Part shown: one piece after another, positions 44,915 through 53,914 of the stretch
How positions within the stretch are numbered: the first letter of the stretch is position 1
Layout of the letters: every line of letters begins with the position of its first letter
Assembly: GCF_000384475.1 (NCBI RefSeq)
Contig: NZ_ARWB01000001.1
Span: forward strand, 1,902,176 to 1,966,175
DNA: 64,000 nucleotides
DNA from: Methylopila sp. M107
GTDB lineage: Bacteria > Pseudomonadota > Alphaproteobacteria > Rhizobiales > Methylopilaceae
Reading direction: 5' to 3'
Translations under genes and position numbers: made by a program
The notes under the pieces: generated by a model
The model's input: only the letters and a program-made list of their open reading frames with translations
Told to the model about the DNA's origin: nothing
Database searches by the model: none

Positions 44915-46465
44915 TCACGCGCTGATCGCGGCCTGCGGGTTGAGTTGGCCGCGCTTGGCCGCGAGCTTGTTGATCGCCGCCACATAGGCCCTCGCGGAGG
45001 CCACCAGCGTGTCGGGGTCGGCGGCGCGGGCGGTCGCGATCTTGTCGCCCTCCTCCAGCCGGATCGAGACCTCCGCCTGCGCGTCGGTGCCTTCCGTGAC
45101 GGCGTGGACCTGATAGAGCGCGAGCCGCGCCTGATGCGGCATCACCTTGCAGACCGCGTTGAAGATCGCGTCCACCGGGCCGTTGCCGGTCGACTGGACC
45201 GTCGTGTGCACGCCGTCGATGTCGAGGGTGAGCGTCGCCGACTGCGGCCCCGTCGTGCCGGCGATCACGGTCAGCGACAGCACCTTGGCGCGGTCGTGCG
45301 CGGACGCGATCTGGCCGTCGACCAGCGCCTCGATGTCCTCGTCGTAAACGTGCTTCTTGCGGTCCGCGAGATCCTTGAAGCGCGTGAAGGCGTCCAGCAG
45401 CGCGTTCTCGCCGAGCTCGTAGCCAAGCGCCTTCAGCTTGTCCTTGAAGGCGGCGCGGCCCGAATGCTTGCCCATGACGAGCGAGGTCTTGGTGACGCCG
45501 ACGGAAGCCGGCGTCATTATCTCGTAGGTCTCGTTGTGCTTCAGCATGCCGTCCTGGTGGATGCCGCTCTCATGCGCGAAGGCGTTCTTGCCGACGATCG
45601 CCTTGTTGTACTGGACCGGGAACGAGGTCGCGGCGGAGACCAGCCGCGAGGCGCGGGTCAGCATCGTCGACTCGACGCCTGTCTCGTAGGGCAGCGCGTC
45701 GCGCCGAACCTTGAGCGCCATGACGATCTCTTCCAGCGCCGCGTTGCCCGCGCGCTCGCCGAGGCCGTTGATGGTGCATTCGATCTGCCGCGCGCCGCCG
45801 TCGACGCCGGCCAGCGAGTTCGCGACCGCGAGGCCGAGGTCGTCATGGCAGTGGGTCGAGAAGATCACCCTGTCGGCTCCCGGCACGCGCTCGCGCACCT
45901 GGCGGAACATGTTTCCGTAGTCGACCGGCGTCGCGTAGCCGACGGTGTCGGGCAGGTTGATCGTGGTCGCGCCCGCCCTGATCGCGGTCTCGACCGCGCG
46001 GCACAGATAGTCGATCGGGGTTCGGGTAGCGTCCATCGCGGACCACTCGACATCCTCGACGAGGTTGCGGGCCTGCGTGACGGTCGCCTGAATGATTTCG
46101 ATCACCTGGTCCTCCGTCTTGCGCATCTGGTGCGCGAGATGGATCGGCGAGGTCGAGACGAAAGTGTGGATGCGCCCCTTGCGGGCGTGGCGGACGGCTT
46201 CGCCCGCGCGGGCGATGTCGGCCGGAATGGCGCGAGCGAGCCCTGCAACCGTGGCGTTCTCGGTGCGGCGGGCGATCTCGGCGACGGCCTCGAAGTCGCC
46301 GTTCGAGGCGATCGGGAAGCCGGCTTCGATAATATCGACGCCCATACGGTCGAGCAGGCTCGCGACTTCGAGTTTCTCCTCGAACGTCATGGTGGCGCCG
46401 GGGCACTGCTCGCCGTCGCGCAGCGTCGTGTCGAAGATCACGACGCGATCGGTGGATGCGGTCAT
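44915..46465 (-). CDS. leuA: 2-isopropylmalate synthase
   Basis: First committed enzyme of leucine synthesis, 516 residues. It condenses acetyl-CoA with 2-oxoisovalerate. The metal and substrate motifs are DTTLRDGEQCPG (residues 11-22), STHCHDDLGLAVANS with HCHDD, and GIHQDGMLK. A C-terminal leucine-binding regulatory domain (about 390-510) is complete, so end-product inhibition is expected. A leader peptide and attenuator lie upstream (46539-46693). Confidence 0.97.
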   Translation of the reverse strand: MTASTDRVVIFDTTLRDGEQCPGATMTFEEKLEVASLLDRMGVDIIEAGFPIASNGDFEAVAEIARRTENATVAGLARAIPADIARAGEAVRHARKGRIHTFVSTSPIHLAHQMRKTEDQVIEIIQATVTQARNLVEDVEWSAMDATRTPIDYLCRAVETAIRAGATTINLPDTVGYATPVDYGNMFRQVRERVPGADRVIFSTHCHDDLGLAVANSLAGVDGGARQIECTINGLGERAGNAALEEIVMALKVRRDALPYETGVESTMLTRASRLVSAATSFPVQYNKAIVGKNAFAHESGIHQDGMLKHNETYEIMTPASVGVTKTSLVMGKHSGRAAFKDKLKALGYELGENALLDAFTRFKDLADRKKHVYDEDIEALVDGQIASAHDRAKVLSLTVIAGTTGPQSATLTLDIDGVHTTVQSTGNGPVDAIFNAVCKVMPHQARLALYQVHAVTEGTDAQAEVSIRLEEGDKIATARAADPDTLVASARAYVAAINKLAAKRGQLNPQAAISA

Positions 46466-46538
46466 TTCGAAAAGTCCTTGGGTCGGGCGCTTCGCCGCCT
46501 TCAGGCTCTTTGGCGTAACGCGGACACTGAAATCAAAC

Positions 46539-46563
46539 GGGGTTCTTCGCGGCTCGTCACCCC
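46539..46563 (-). terminator. leuA attenuator terminator hairpin
   Basis: On the minus strand GGGGT pairs with ACCCC and is followed by GTTTGATTT. Its 5' GGGG is the same segment used by the antiterminator stem, making the two structures mutually exclusive. Confidence 0.6.
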
Positions 46564-46601
46564 TGAGCGCCAGGGCGAAACGCCCGGACGGCCCTCAGGG
46601 G
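46560..46601 (-). promoter_or_regulatory. leuA antiterminator hairpin
   Basis: CCCCTGAG (46601-46594) pairs perfectly with CTCAGGGG (46567-46560), and inner GGGCG pairs with CGCCC. The 5' strand includes the leader-peptide stop codon. A ribosome that finishes the peptide would therefore cover it and allow the terminator; one stalled at the leucine codons would leave it free. Confidence 0.7.
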
Positions 46602-46693
46602 CGCGTAAGGCGAAGCGTAAGCAGCGCGCGCGCGATCGCGCCGGCCCGGAAGGCCGAAGGCAGATCGATCGTGCGGCGAGCGGCTGCGCGCAT
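46595..46693 (-). CDS. leuA leader peptide (leucine attenuation)
   Basis: A 32-residue frame from ATG 46693 to TGA 46595. It ends ALLTLRLTRP, with four leucine codons (CTG CTT, CTT, CTT) within six codons just before the stop. The position between a promoter and paired alternative hairpins is the classic layout of ribosome-mediated attenuation. The ribosome site is weak. No biochemical function is expected for the peptide. Confidence 0.75.
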   Translation of the reverse strand: MRAAARRTIDLPSAFRAGAIARALLTLRLTRP

Positions 46694-46742
46694 GAAACCC
46701 GTGATCCGAAGGCGCGCCGCCGACGCGGCGCGTGCAGGCCGG

Positions 46743-46771
46743 AATGTACGTCGAAGCCGGCGTATTATCAA
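46743..46771 (-). promoter_or_regulatory. Sigma-70 promoter of leuA leader
   Basis: The minus strand has TTGATA (46771-46766), a 17-base spacer and TACATT (46748-46743). The leader ATG follows about 50 bases later. Confidence 0.55.
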
Positions 46772-46795
46772 CGGATGAGTCCGCGCGGCGTCGCG

Positions 46796-47500
46796 TCAGG
46801 CCTCGAGCAGCGCGTCGAGCGCGACCTTGGCGTAATCCGGCGCTTCCGGGCCGAGTTCGGCAGCGGAGCGCGCCATGACGATGCGGTCGAGCTCCGGCTC
46901 GCGCTCGGCCGCGAGATAAACCTTGGCGCGCGACGCGATCTCCGACGCGTCGAGGTCGCTTTCCAGCCGCCGGATCACTCCGACCAGCCGGCCGTCGAAA
47001 ACCACGACGGCGCGTTTCGTCGGCCGAACGACCGGCGCCGACAGGCCGGTCTCTTCAGAGAGCTCGCGCAGGATCGACCCCTCGATGTCGACCGTGTCGC
47101 CGCCGACGTCGCCGAGGTCGGGCGTGCCGCACGGAAAATAGACCTGGCCGGCGTTCGCGGTGTGGGGCGCCATGCGGCCGAGCAGCGCGACGCCGTCGCG
47201 CGAAACCACGGCCGCCGCGCCGAACACGTTGAACAGCCGCGTCTCGAAGGCCCCCTCGCCGCGCAGCCAGATCAGCGCCGCGAAGGCGACCTCGCGAAAA
47301 TCGACGAGCAGGATGTCGTCCTCGAGCGTCACGCGCTCGCCGAGCAGGATACGGCCGTTGAACATGCGCGGCCGCGCGGCGAGCGCCGCCCGCCAGACGC
47401 GGTCGATCGCTTCGGCGTGCTCGGTCTCGACCGCAGACGGCCCAGACAGCCGTCGGCCGACGACGCTCGCGACCGGCCGCGCGACCAGGCCTCCGCTCAT
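46796..47500 (-). CDS. NUDIX hydrolase domain protein
   Basis: Protein of 234 residues from ATG 47500, which overlaps the preceding glycosyltransferase stop as ATGA. The core of the Nudix box is present (RELSEETGL, with GGDTVDIEG before it). The spacing between the first Gly/Glu and the REL part does not fit the exact consensus, so it may be a divergent member. The N-terminal 90 residues resemble the extra domain found in some NUDIX proteins (FNGRILLGERVTLEDDILLVD). Its coupling to a glycosyltransferase operon hints at hydrolysis of a nucleotide-sugar or polyprenyl-linked by-product. That is inference. Confidence 0.72.
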   Translation of the reverse strand: MSGGLVARPVASVVGRRLSGPSAVETEHAEAIDRVWRAALAARPRMFNGRILLGERVTLEDDILLVDFREVAFAALIWLRGEGAFETRLFNVFGAAAVVSRDGVALLGRMAPHTANAGQVYFPCGTPDLGDVGGDTVDIEGSILRELSEETGLSAPVVRPTKRAVVVFDGRLVGVIRRLESDLDASEIASRAKVYLAAEREPELDRIVMARSAAELGPEAPDYAKVALDALLEA

Positions 47501-49143
47501 CGGGCGCCCGCCGCGACGAGCGAGGGTCGGAGCTGCAGCTCCGCGAAGCTTTTCGGAACGAGGATCTCGACCTTGAACTCGCCGTCCTCGACCGTCCCGT
47601 AGGAGCGGTAGGCGTCGAGCAGGCTGGCGGTCTCCTCGTCTTCGCGCGCAAAGGCGAGCCAGTCGCGACCGTGCTTCGCCGCCAGCACCACGTCGGGCGG
47701 GTTGCGCTTGAGGTCCTCGCGCAGCATGGCGCGTTCGTCGGCGATCGCGCGGTCGCACTTCGTCTTGGCCGCGTCGCTCTTGTCCTTGGCGCAGAGACGG
47801 AACGCGTTGCCGGCCATCCAGAGGCTCGGACCGCGATTGATCAGCGTCGCCCCGATCATCCGGTGGAACGGGCTCCCGACGGTGATGTCCTCGGAGATCA
47901 GCGCGATCTTCGGATGCGGGCCGAGCGGCTCCAGCGCGGCCGCGAGCTTTTCGAGAAACGGCAGTTCGTCCCGCTCGCGCTCAACGACGTTCATCACGGT
48001 CATGAGCGCCAGCAGCCCAGCGGCGACGATGGCGAGCGACGACGCCAGCACCCGGCGCGGCAAGGCGTGCGCACGGCCCCTTTCGGCGTCGAAAACTGCG
48101 AGGCCGAACCCGATCGTCCCAAGCACGCCGGCAGGGAGCAGGTGATAGGTCCAGCCCCGGCCCTGAACCAGATAGGCGACGAAGAAGCCGACCGTCGCTG
48201 CAAGCAGGATTTTCGGGAACGGCGTGTCGCCGAGGCCGTCTTTCGCCAGCCATGCGCCGAGAGAGAGGTAGAGCAGGATCGGAAGCGGAAGCTGCAGCAG
48301 CGTCGCCAGCGGAACCCGATTCGGCACGTAGATGGCGCCGGCGATCGGCAGCATTTCGGTGAAATATTCGGGGTGCAGCAGGACGACGAGGCCGGCATAG
48401 AGCGCGAAGACGGCGCCGGCGAGCAGGTTTTCGGGCGCGAAGACCGGGCGCAGCGAGCGGCGGGCCGCCACGGCGCACATCACCGCGAGCAGGATCGCGA
48501 GGCCGAAATGCGGCTTGACCGCCATCGTCAGCCCGCCGCAGAGGCCCGCGACGAGCAGAAGCCCGGTCGAAAGCGGGCGACCGCCCGCGCGCGCGGCGAT
48601 CGCGGCCAGCATCGGGAGCGCGAAGGCGACGGCGAAATGTTCGCGCTGCGAGAAGGTCAGCACCGGCGCCACCAAGAGCGCGAAGATAGCGACGAGGCGC
48701 CAGACCTCGCGGCTGCGGATCAGTCCCGCGGCGGTCAGGATGCGCTCGGAGAGCGCGGTCGCGACGAGGCAGACGCCGATGGTCGCGAGCACCGCCAGAA
48801 TGTCCGCCGGCACGCCGATCTTCGGCGCGAGCCACACCCACGGCATGTAGAGCCAGGGCGACATCGGCGGGTTGAGTTCGGTGATGTCGGCGTAGAGCGT
48901 CTGGCCGGCGAGCATGCGCTCGCACACGGTGAGCAGCCATGAGGTGTCGGCCGGCAGCGGCCAGACGAGATGAAGCGCGGTCGCGGCCACGACCATCACG
49001 GCGGCGAGCGCCGCGAGGACAGAATTGGATGCGTCAGTCCGGGTCCGGCTTGGCGCGCTCGACGCGGCTGTGCTCTCCTTCGCCGCCTCAAGAAGTTGCG
49101 CGCGCTCCGCCAGGATGGCGCTGAGCTGAAATGGCTGGCTCAC
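47497..49143 (-). CDS. Membrane glycosyltransferase-like protein, paralogue 2
   Basis: Polytopic protein of 548 residues resembling GT39/ArnT-type (GT-C) glycosyltransferases. The predicted start is GTG 49143 (GTGA overlap with the upstream stop). The first 50 residues are cytoplasmic, then a membrane domain of about ten helices begins with LHLVWPLPADTSWLLTVCER and has ITELNPPMSPWLYMPWVW in the first large loop, including acidic residues typical of the GT-C active site. A soluble C-terminal domain (about 400-548) contains RERDELPFLEKLAAALEPLG and ISEDITVGSPFHR. Paralogue 1 lies immediately upstream. Confidence 0.75.
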   Translation of the reverse strand: MSQPFQLSAILAERAQLLEAAKESTAASSAPSRTRTDASNSVLAALAAVMVVAATALHLVWPLPADTSWLLTVCERMLAGQTLYADITELNPPMSPWLYMPWVWLAPKIGVPADILAVLATIGVCLVATALSERILTAAGLIRSREVWRLVAIFALLVAPVLTFSQREHFAVAFALPMLAAIAARAGGRPLSTGLLLVAGLCGGLTMAVKPHFGLAILLAVMCAVAARRSLRPVFAPENLLAGAVFALYAGLVVLLHPEYFTEMLPIAGAIYVPNRVPLATLLQLPLPILLYLSLGAWLAKDGLGDTPFPKILLAATVGFFVAYLVQGRGWTYHLLPAGVLGTIGFGLAVFDAERGRAHALPRRVLASSLAIVAAGLLALMTVMNVVERERDELPFLEKLAAALEPLGPHPKIALISEDITVGSPFHRMIGATLINRGPSLWMAGNAFRLCAKDKSDAAKTKCDRAIADERAMLREDLKRNPPDVVLAAKHGRDWLAFAREDEETASLLDAYRSYGTVEDGEFKVEILVPKSFAELQLRPSLVAAGAR

Positions 49144-50696
49144 GGCCTCGGCCCCGAGTTGAGAGGGGGAACGTTCGGCGATGCTGAACCGTCGCGCGCC
49201 AGAATCTCGACCTTGAGATTGGCGTGGTCGATGATCGCGCGGGGACGGTATGCAGCGAGGATTTTCGCCGTCTCGGGGTCCTCGCGCGCCCAGGCCAACC
49301 AGTCGCGCGCCTTCTTGTCCGCGATCACTATGTCCGGCGGGTCGCGGCGGAGGTCGTCGAGCAGCGTCGCGCGTTCGCGGGCGATCGCCCGGTCGCAGGC
49401 CTGTCTCGCCTCGTCGCCGGGATGTGTCGCGCAGAACGCGTAGGCGTTGCCGGCGATCCAGAGCGCGGGGCCGCTGTTCACGAGCCTTGCGCCGGCGACG
49501 CGGTGCAACGGGCTGCCGACCGCGATCTCGTCGGAGAGCACCGCAACCTTGAGGTCCGCGCCGAGCCCTCGCAGCGTCTCTGCCGTCTGACGGATGAACG
49601 GCAACTCGTCGCGCTCGCGCTCGATGACGTTCGCAGCCGCCGTGAGCGCGAGCAGGCCGCTCGCGAGGCTCGCGAACACGGAGGTGGAGGTCCGCTTCGC
49701 CGCGCGATCGGCGTCTTTCCAAAACGGCGAAAGTCCGAAGCCGATCGTCGCCAGGGTGGCGGCGGGCAACGCGTGATAGGTCCAGCCGCGCCCCTGAACC
49801 AGATAGGCGGCGAGGAAGCCGATCGTCGCCGCCAGCAGGACATTGGAGAACGGCGTCGCGCGAAATCCGGCGCGCAGATGCCACGCGACGAGGCAGAGAT
49901 AGGTTAGCACCGCGAACGGCCGTGTCAGCACGACATCGAGCGGATTGCGGTTCGGGACATAGATCGCGGCGGCGATCGGCAGCATGTCGCTGAAATATTC
50001 AGGGTGCAGCGCCAGCGCGGCCGCGAGGTAGGCCGCGAATGTCGCGCCGGCGGCGAGGCATTCCGTGCCGAACAGTGGCCAAAGCGAACGTCGCATGGCG
50101 GCGGCATAGAAGGCCGGCAGCAGGATCGCGAGCGCGAAGTGGGGCTTCACCGCCATCGCCAGTCCGCCGCAGACGCCCGCGACGACGAGCGCCCATGTCG
50201 GGACGGAACGTCCGGCCGCGCGCGCCGCGACGGCGGCCAGCATCGGCAGCGCAAAGGCGACCGCGAAATGTTCGCGCTGGGCGAAGGTCAGCACCGGCGT
50301 GACCAACAGCGCGATCGACGCGACGATCCAGAAGGCGGCGCGGTCCGGAAAGAGCCGCGACGCGACCAGAATGCGGGCCGCAAGCGCGATCGACCCGAGG
50401 CAGACCGCGATGGTCCCGAGCGCCGTCAGGACATCGGCCGACATGCCGAGCTTCGGCGCGAGCCAGACCCACGGGAGGAACAGCCATGCCGACATCGGCG
50501 GGTTGAGTTCCAGTATGTCCGTGTAAAGCGTTCGCCCCGCGAGCATCCGCTGCCCGACCGTCAGCAGCCACGACGTATCCTCCTGCAGCGGCCAGACGAG
50601 GTGAAGCGCGACCGAAGCGGCGACCAGAAGCGCGACGATCAGCGGAGCGCCGATCGCGAACCGTGCGGACGACGGTTCGGCGGCGACGAGGCTCAC
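49140..50696 (-). CDS. Membrane glycosyltransferase-like protein, paralogue 1
   Basis: Polytopic protein of 518 residues, clearly homologous over its length to the next gene (shared LHLVWPL.EDTSWLLTV, TLYTDILELNPPMSAWLFLPW, RERDELPF, GRGWTYH). It lacks the extra N-terminal segment of paralogue 2. The start is GTG 50696, overlapping the GtrA stop. The tandem copies suggest duplication and divergence, perhaps adding two different or successive sugars. Donor and acceptor are unknown; a polyprenyl-phosphate sugar made by the GT2 enzyme upstream is the natural donor. Confidence 0.78.
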   Translation of the reverse strand: MSLVAAEPSSARFAIGAPLIVALLVAASVALHLVWPLQEDTSWLLTVGQRMLAGRTLYTDILELNPPMSAWLFLPWVWLAPKLGMSADVLTALGTIAVCLGSIALAARILVASRLFPDRAAFWIVASIALLVTPVLTFAQREHFAVAFALPMLAAVAARAAGRSVPTWALVVAGVCGGLAMAVKPHFALAILLPAFYAAAMRRSLWPLFGTECLAAGATFAAYLAAALALHPEYFSDMLPIAAAIYVPNRNPLDVVLTRPFAVLTYLCLVAWHLRAGFRATPFSNVLLAATIGFLAAYLVQGRGWTYHALPAATLATIGFGLSPFWKDADRAAKRTSTSVFASLASGLLALTAAANVIERERDELPFIRQTAETLRGLGADLKVAVLSDEIAVGSPLHRVAGARLVNSGPALWIAGNAYAFCATHPGDEARQACDRAIARERATLLDDLRRDPPDIVIADKKARDWLAWAREDPETAKILAAYRPRAIIDHANLKVEILARDGSASPNVPPLNSGPRP

Positions 50697-51124
50697 GGGG
50701 CTCCGCCCCCGACCGCCGGACGGGCGAACACGATCCGGTCGAGCACCAGGAAGCTAAAGACGGGCACGGCGACACAAGTCGCGGCGATCGCGAATTCATA
50801 GCGCAGGCCAAGCCGTTCGCCGAGAATCGTGAGACCGGACGCGAGCGCCATGCCGCAGAGCGTGGTCAGCGCGAAGCGCGGGACCGCGGCCGCATGCGCC
50901 CTGCCGCTCCGGAAGGTGATGCTGCGATGGGCGAGATAGGACCAGCAGGACGCGCCCGCATAGGCGACCACGGAAGCGACGAGCGGCGCGGCGCCCGCGA
51001 AGGCGACCAGCAGCCAGGCGAGCACGGCGTAGAGCGCAGTCGCGGCGATCCCGACGAGCGCGAAGCGTCCGAGCTTGAGATGGACCCGGTCCGTCACCGG
51101 TTCAGGCGGCTCCGATCGCCGCAT
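50693..51124 (-). CDS. GtrA-like flippase family protein
   Basis: Small membrane protein of 143 residues with four helices (LKLGRFALVGIAATALYAVL, PLVASVVAYAGASCWSYLAH, RFALTTLCGMALASGLTI, FAIAATCVAVPVFSFLVLDR). The motif HRSITFRSG is typical of GtrA/DPMS-associated proteins, which are thought to flip polyprenyl-linked sugars. ATG 51124 overlaps the methyltransferase by 23 bases; GTG 51097 is an alternative start. Confidence 0.85.
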   Translation of the reverse strand: MRRSEPPEPVTDRVHLKLGRFALVGIAATALYAVLAWLLVAFAGAAPLVASVVAYAGASCWSYLAHRSITFRSGRAHAAAVPRFALTTLCGMALASGLTILGERLGLRYEFAIAATCVAVPVFSFLVLDRIVFARPAVGGGAP

Positions 51125-51791
51125 ACTGGGCGCCCAAAGGCGCGCTCGAAAACAGGCGCTCGATTTTGCGAGCCAAGGGCCGCGCGCTCGGGACCAGCAG
51201 GAAGTGGCAAGCGGAGGTTTCCGAGAACCCCGCGCCGGCCAGCAGCCGCTTCGTCGTTCCGGCGGCGAGCAGCACCGCGTCCTTGTCGAACGGGCAGCGC
51301 GCCACCGCGAGCCGCGTCAGCGGGTTCCACGGATTGTGCTCGATCACGACCGCGAGGCCGCCGGGCCGCGTGACGCGCCGCAGCTCGGCGGCGAAGGCCG
51401 GCCATTCCGCCGGCGGCACGTGATGCATGACGCAGGACGCGGTCGCGATGTCGAAGGCGCCGTCGTCGTAAGGAAGGCGGCCGGCTTCGCTCACAGCATA
51501 AGACAGGTCCGGGTTCTCGATCCGCGCGCGGTCGATCGACTCCGCCGAGACGTCGCAGCCTGCGATCGAGCGGAACCGGCCGCGCAGATGGGGATGGAGA
51601 CGCCCGACGCCGCAGCCGACGTCGAGCACGCGCGCGGCGCGCGCGCCCGTCAGGCGCTCCGCCGCGATCTCCTCGAGCAAATCGGCCTTTGCGGCGAGGA
51701 AGAAGTCGTGGCGAAGGCCCGAAAAGCTGATCGACTGGTCGACCGCCTGCTCGTAGCCGTCGCGCCAGGCGTCGAATTCGGCCGCGCTCAC
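51102..51791 (-). CDS. Class I SAM-dependent methyltransferase
   Basis: Methyltransferase of 229 residues. GTG 51791 overlaps the GT2 stop as GTGA. Motif I is VLDVGCGVGRLHPHL (near residue 53), followed by SIAGCDVSAESIDRA, LPYDDGAFDIATAS and VMHHVP, so the SAM-binding fold is complete. Placement within the glycosylation operon suggests methylation of a sugar or lipid-linked glycan. The substrate is unknown. Confidence 0.85.
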   Translation of the reverse strand: MSAAEFDAWRDGYEQAVDQSISFSGLRHDFFLAAKADLLEEIAAERLTGARAARVLDVGCGVGRLHPHLRGRFRSIAGCDVSAESIDRARIENPDLSYAVSEAGRLPYDDGAFDIATASCVMHHVPPAEWPAFAAELRRVTRPGGLAVVIEHNPWNPLTRLAVARCPFDKDAVLLAAGTTKRLLAGAGFSETSACHFLLVPSARPLARKIERLFSSAPLGAQYAAIGAA

Positions 51792-52765
51792 GAGGCGACG
51801 CTCCGCACCGGCGCGACGCGCTCTTCCGCGTCGAAGCCGATCTTGCGCGAGACGAGATAGAGCGGGCGGCGCTTCGCCTCGGAATAGATGCGCCCGACAT
51901 AGACGCCGACGATTCCCGTCATCAGCAGGTTGATGCCCGACAGGAACGAAGTGATGAGGATGGTGGAGGCCCAACCCTCGACCAGCCCGTCGCTCCAGAA
52001 CAGCGCGCGGACGAGCACATAGGCGCCGTAGCCCATGGCGCCGAGCGAGACGAGCGTACCGAACCAGAGCGCCAGCCGCAGCGGCGCGTCGGAGAAGCTG
52101 ACGATCGCGCTGCCGGCGAGCGACAGCATCTTGCGCAGCGGATAGTGCGTGACGCCCGCCGCCCGCGCCTCGCGGCGGTAGAGCACCTCCGCCTGGCGGA
52201 AGCCGACCCAGGCGAACATGCCGCGCACGAAGCGGTTCTGCTCCGGCATCTTGAGGAAGGCGTCGAGCGCCGCCCGGTCGACGAGCCGGAAATCGCCGAC
52301 GTCGCGCGGGATCTCGACGCGCGAGAGTTTCGCGACCACGCGGTAGAAGGCGCTCGCGGTCCAGCGTTTGAAGACGGTCTCGCCCTCGCGGCGCTCGCGG
52401 CGCGCATAGACGATCTCGTAGCCTTCGCGCCATTTGGCGACGAGTTCGAGCGCGACCTCCGGCGGGTCCTGCAGGTCCGCGTCCATCACGATGACGGCGT
52501 CGCCGGTCGCGGCTTCCATGCCGGCCGTGATCGCGACCTGGTGGCCAAAATTGCGCGACAGCGCGATATAGCGGTAGCGCGGATCGTTTCGCGCAAGTTC
52601 CGCGAGGTAGACGCCGCCGGCGTCCTTGCCGCCGTCGTCGACGAAGATCACCTCGGCCGGCGCGTCGAGCTTGGCGAGCAGCAGGCCGAGCCGTCGGATG
52701 AGGATCGGGAGCACCGCCTCCTCGTTGTAGACCGGGATAACGAAGCTGATCTTCTTGCCGCTCAT
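51788..52765 (-). CDS. Polyprenyl-phosphate glycosyltransferase, GT2 (GtrB/DPM1-like)
   Basis: Enzyme of 325 residues. The GT2 catalytic domain (1-230) has SFVIPVYNEEAVLP, VIFVDDGGKD, VIVMDADLQDPPE (the metal-binding DxD) and GDFRLVDRAALD. Two C-terminal membrane helices (about 230-300) follow, as in GtrB and ArnC. It probably transfers a sugar from a nucleotide donor to undecaprenyl phosphate. First gene of the coupled six-gene set down to 46796. Confidence 0.92.
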   Translation of the reverse strand: MSGKKISFVIPVYNEEAVLPILIRRLGLLLAKLDAPAEVIFVDDGGKDAGGVYLAELARNDPRYRYIALSRNFGHQVAITAGMEAATGDAVIVMDADLQDPPEVALELVAKWREGYEIVYARRERREGETVFKRWTASAFYRVVAKLSRVEIPRDVGDFRLVDRAALDAFLKMPEQNRFVRGMFAWVGFRQAEVLYRREARAAGVTHYPLRKMLSLAGSAIVSFSDAPLRLALWFGTLVSLGAMGYGAYVLVRALFWSDGLVEGWASTILITSFLSGINLLMTGIVGVYVGRIYSEAKRRPLYLVSRKIGFDAEERVAPVRSVAS

Positions 52766-52842
52766 GGATCGGTCCGCCGATGTTCAGGGGACCATGGGCC
52801 GCGAGCCGTTAAGTTCGGCCTAACCAGAACTCTCGAAGCGTC

Positions 52843-53691
52843 TCAGAGCGGAGAGGCCTCGAAGCGACGGCTCGGCGACACGAACTCCTGCTGCGCCGCG
52901 ACGGTGAGGATTTCGCGCGAGCCCGCCTCAGCGGTCGCCTTCAGCACCCCGTAAACCGACGATGCGGCCTTTGAAAGGGCTTCCGCCGGCGAGCGGGTTT
53001 CGAGGTAATGCGCGAAGAACAGCGCCGCGATCGCGTCGCCGGCGCCGTTGACCGAGACCGGGAGCAGCGGGGTCCGAAGCGACCAGGCGCCGTCTTCCGA
53101 GACCACGAGCATGTCGATCACGTCGGCGGGCGTCTCGGGCGTGATGAGGCTGGTGACGAGCGCGACCCGCGGACCGCGATCGAGCAGCGACCTCGCCGCC
53201 GCCATCGCCGCGCGGAAATCCTCGACCCGCGCGCCCGTGAGGAACTCCAGCTCGAACTGATTTGGGGTGACGACATCGGCCGCCGGCAGCGCGCGGTCGC
53301 GCATGAATTCGGGCACGCCCGGACGCACGAACACGCCGCGCCCGACGTCGCCGATCACCGGGTCGCAGCAATAGAGGGCGCCTGCATTGGCGCGCTTCGC
53401 GCGCGCGACGGCGTCGAGGATCGCCTCGCCGATCGCGGCCTCGCCCATATATCCGGACAGGACGCCGTCGCATTTCGGAAAGACGCCGCGGTCTTGGATC
53501 CCCTCGACGACCTCGCGGATCGCGGCGGCGGAAAACACCTCGCCGCGCCACGCGCCGTAGCCGGTGTGGTTGGAGAACTGGACGGTGTTGACCGCCCAGA
53601 CCTCGTGGCCGAGGCGCTGCAGCGGAAACGCGGCGGAGGCGTTGCCGACATGGCCATAGGCCACATGGGACTGGATCGAGAGGATGTTCAT
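52843..53691 (-). CDS. pdxY: Pyridoxal kinase PdxY
   Basis: Cytoplasmic kinase of 282 residues in the ribokinase superfamily, phosphorylating pyridoxal for vitamin B6 salvage. Diagnostic segments are [20 protein letters not shown] at the start, [20 protein letters not shown], the LSGYMG loop, [19 protein letters not shown], and the anion-hole [12 protein letters not shown] with the catalytic Asp. Single gene, followed downstream by an intergenic gap to the GT2 operon. Confidence 0.95.
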   Translation of the reverse strand: MNILSIQSHVAYGHVGNASAAFPLQRLGHEVWAVNTVQFSNHTGYGAWRGEVFSAAAIREVVEGIQDRGVFPKCDGVLSGYMGEAAIGEAILDAVARAKRANAGALYCCDPVIGDVGRGVFVRPGVPEFMRDRALPAADVVTPNQFELEFLTGARVEDFRAAMAAARSLLDRGPRVALVTSLITPETPADVIDMLVVSEDGAWSLRTPLLPVSVNGAGDAIAALFFAHYLETRSPAEALSKAASSVYGVLKATAEAGSREILTVAAQQEFVSPSRRFEASPL

Positions 53692-53729
53692 CGCGCGTCC
53701 GGTCGTGACCGCTGCTTCGGCACGTTGGC

Positions 53730-53823
53730 CGTCATGCCCGCGTCTTCGCGGGTATCCACGACTTGATCGTAAAGCTCTACGATCTCAGAAAGTCGTGGAT
53801 ACCCGGCTCCGCCGGGCATGACG
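53730..53823. repeat. Palindromic repeat family B (upstream of pdxY)
   Basis: CGTCATGCCCGCG...GTATCCACGACTT paired with AAGTCGTGGATACC...GGGCATGACG. Same subtype as the copy inside ureF. Confidence 0.8.
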
Positions 53824-53914
53824 GCGATCCTGATTTGGTCAGGCCGCGAACTGCACCCTACTCGCTACGCGCAGGACGTCGCCGCGCGAACAGGAAACGA
53901 GTCGCCTCTTCAGC

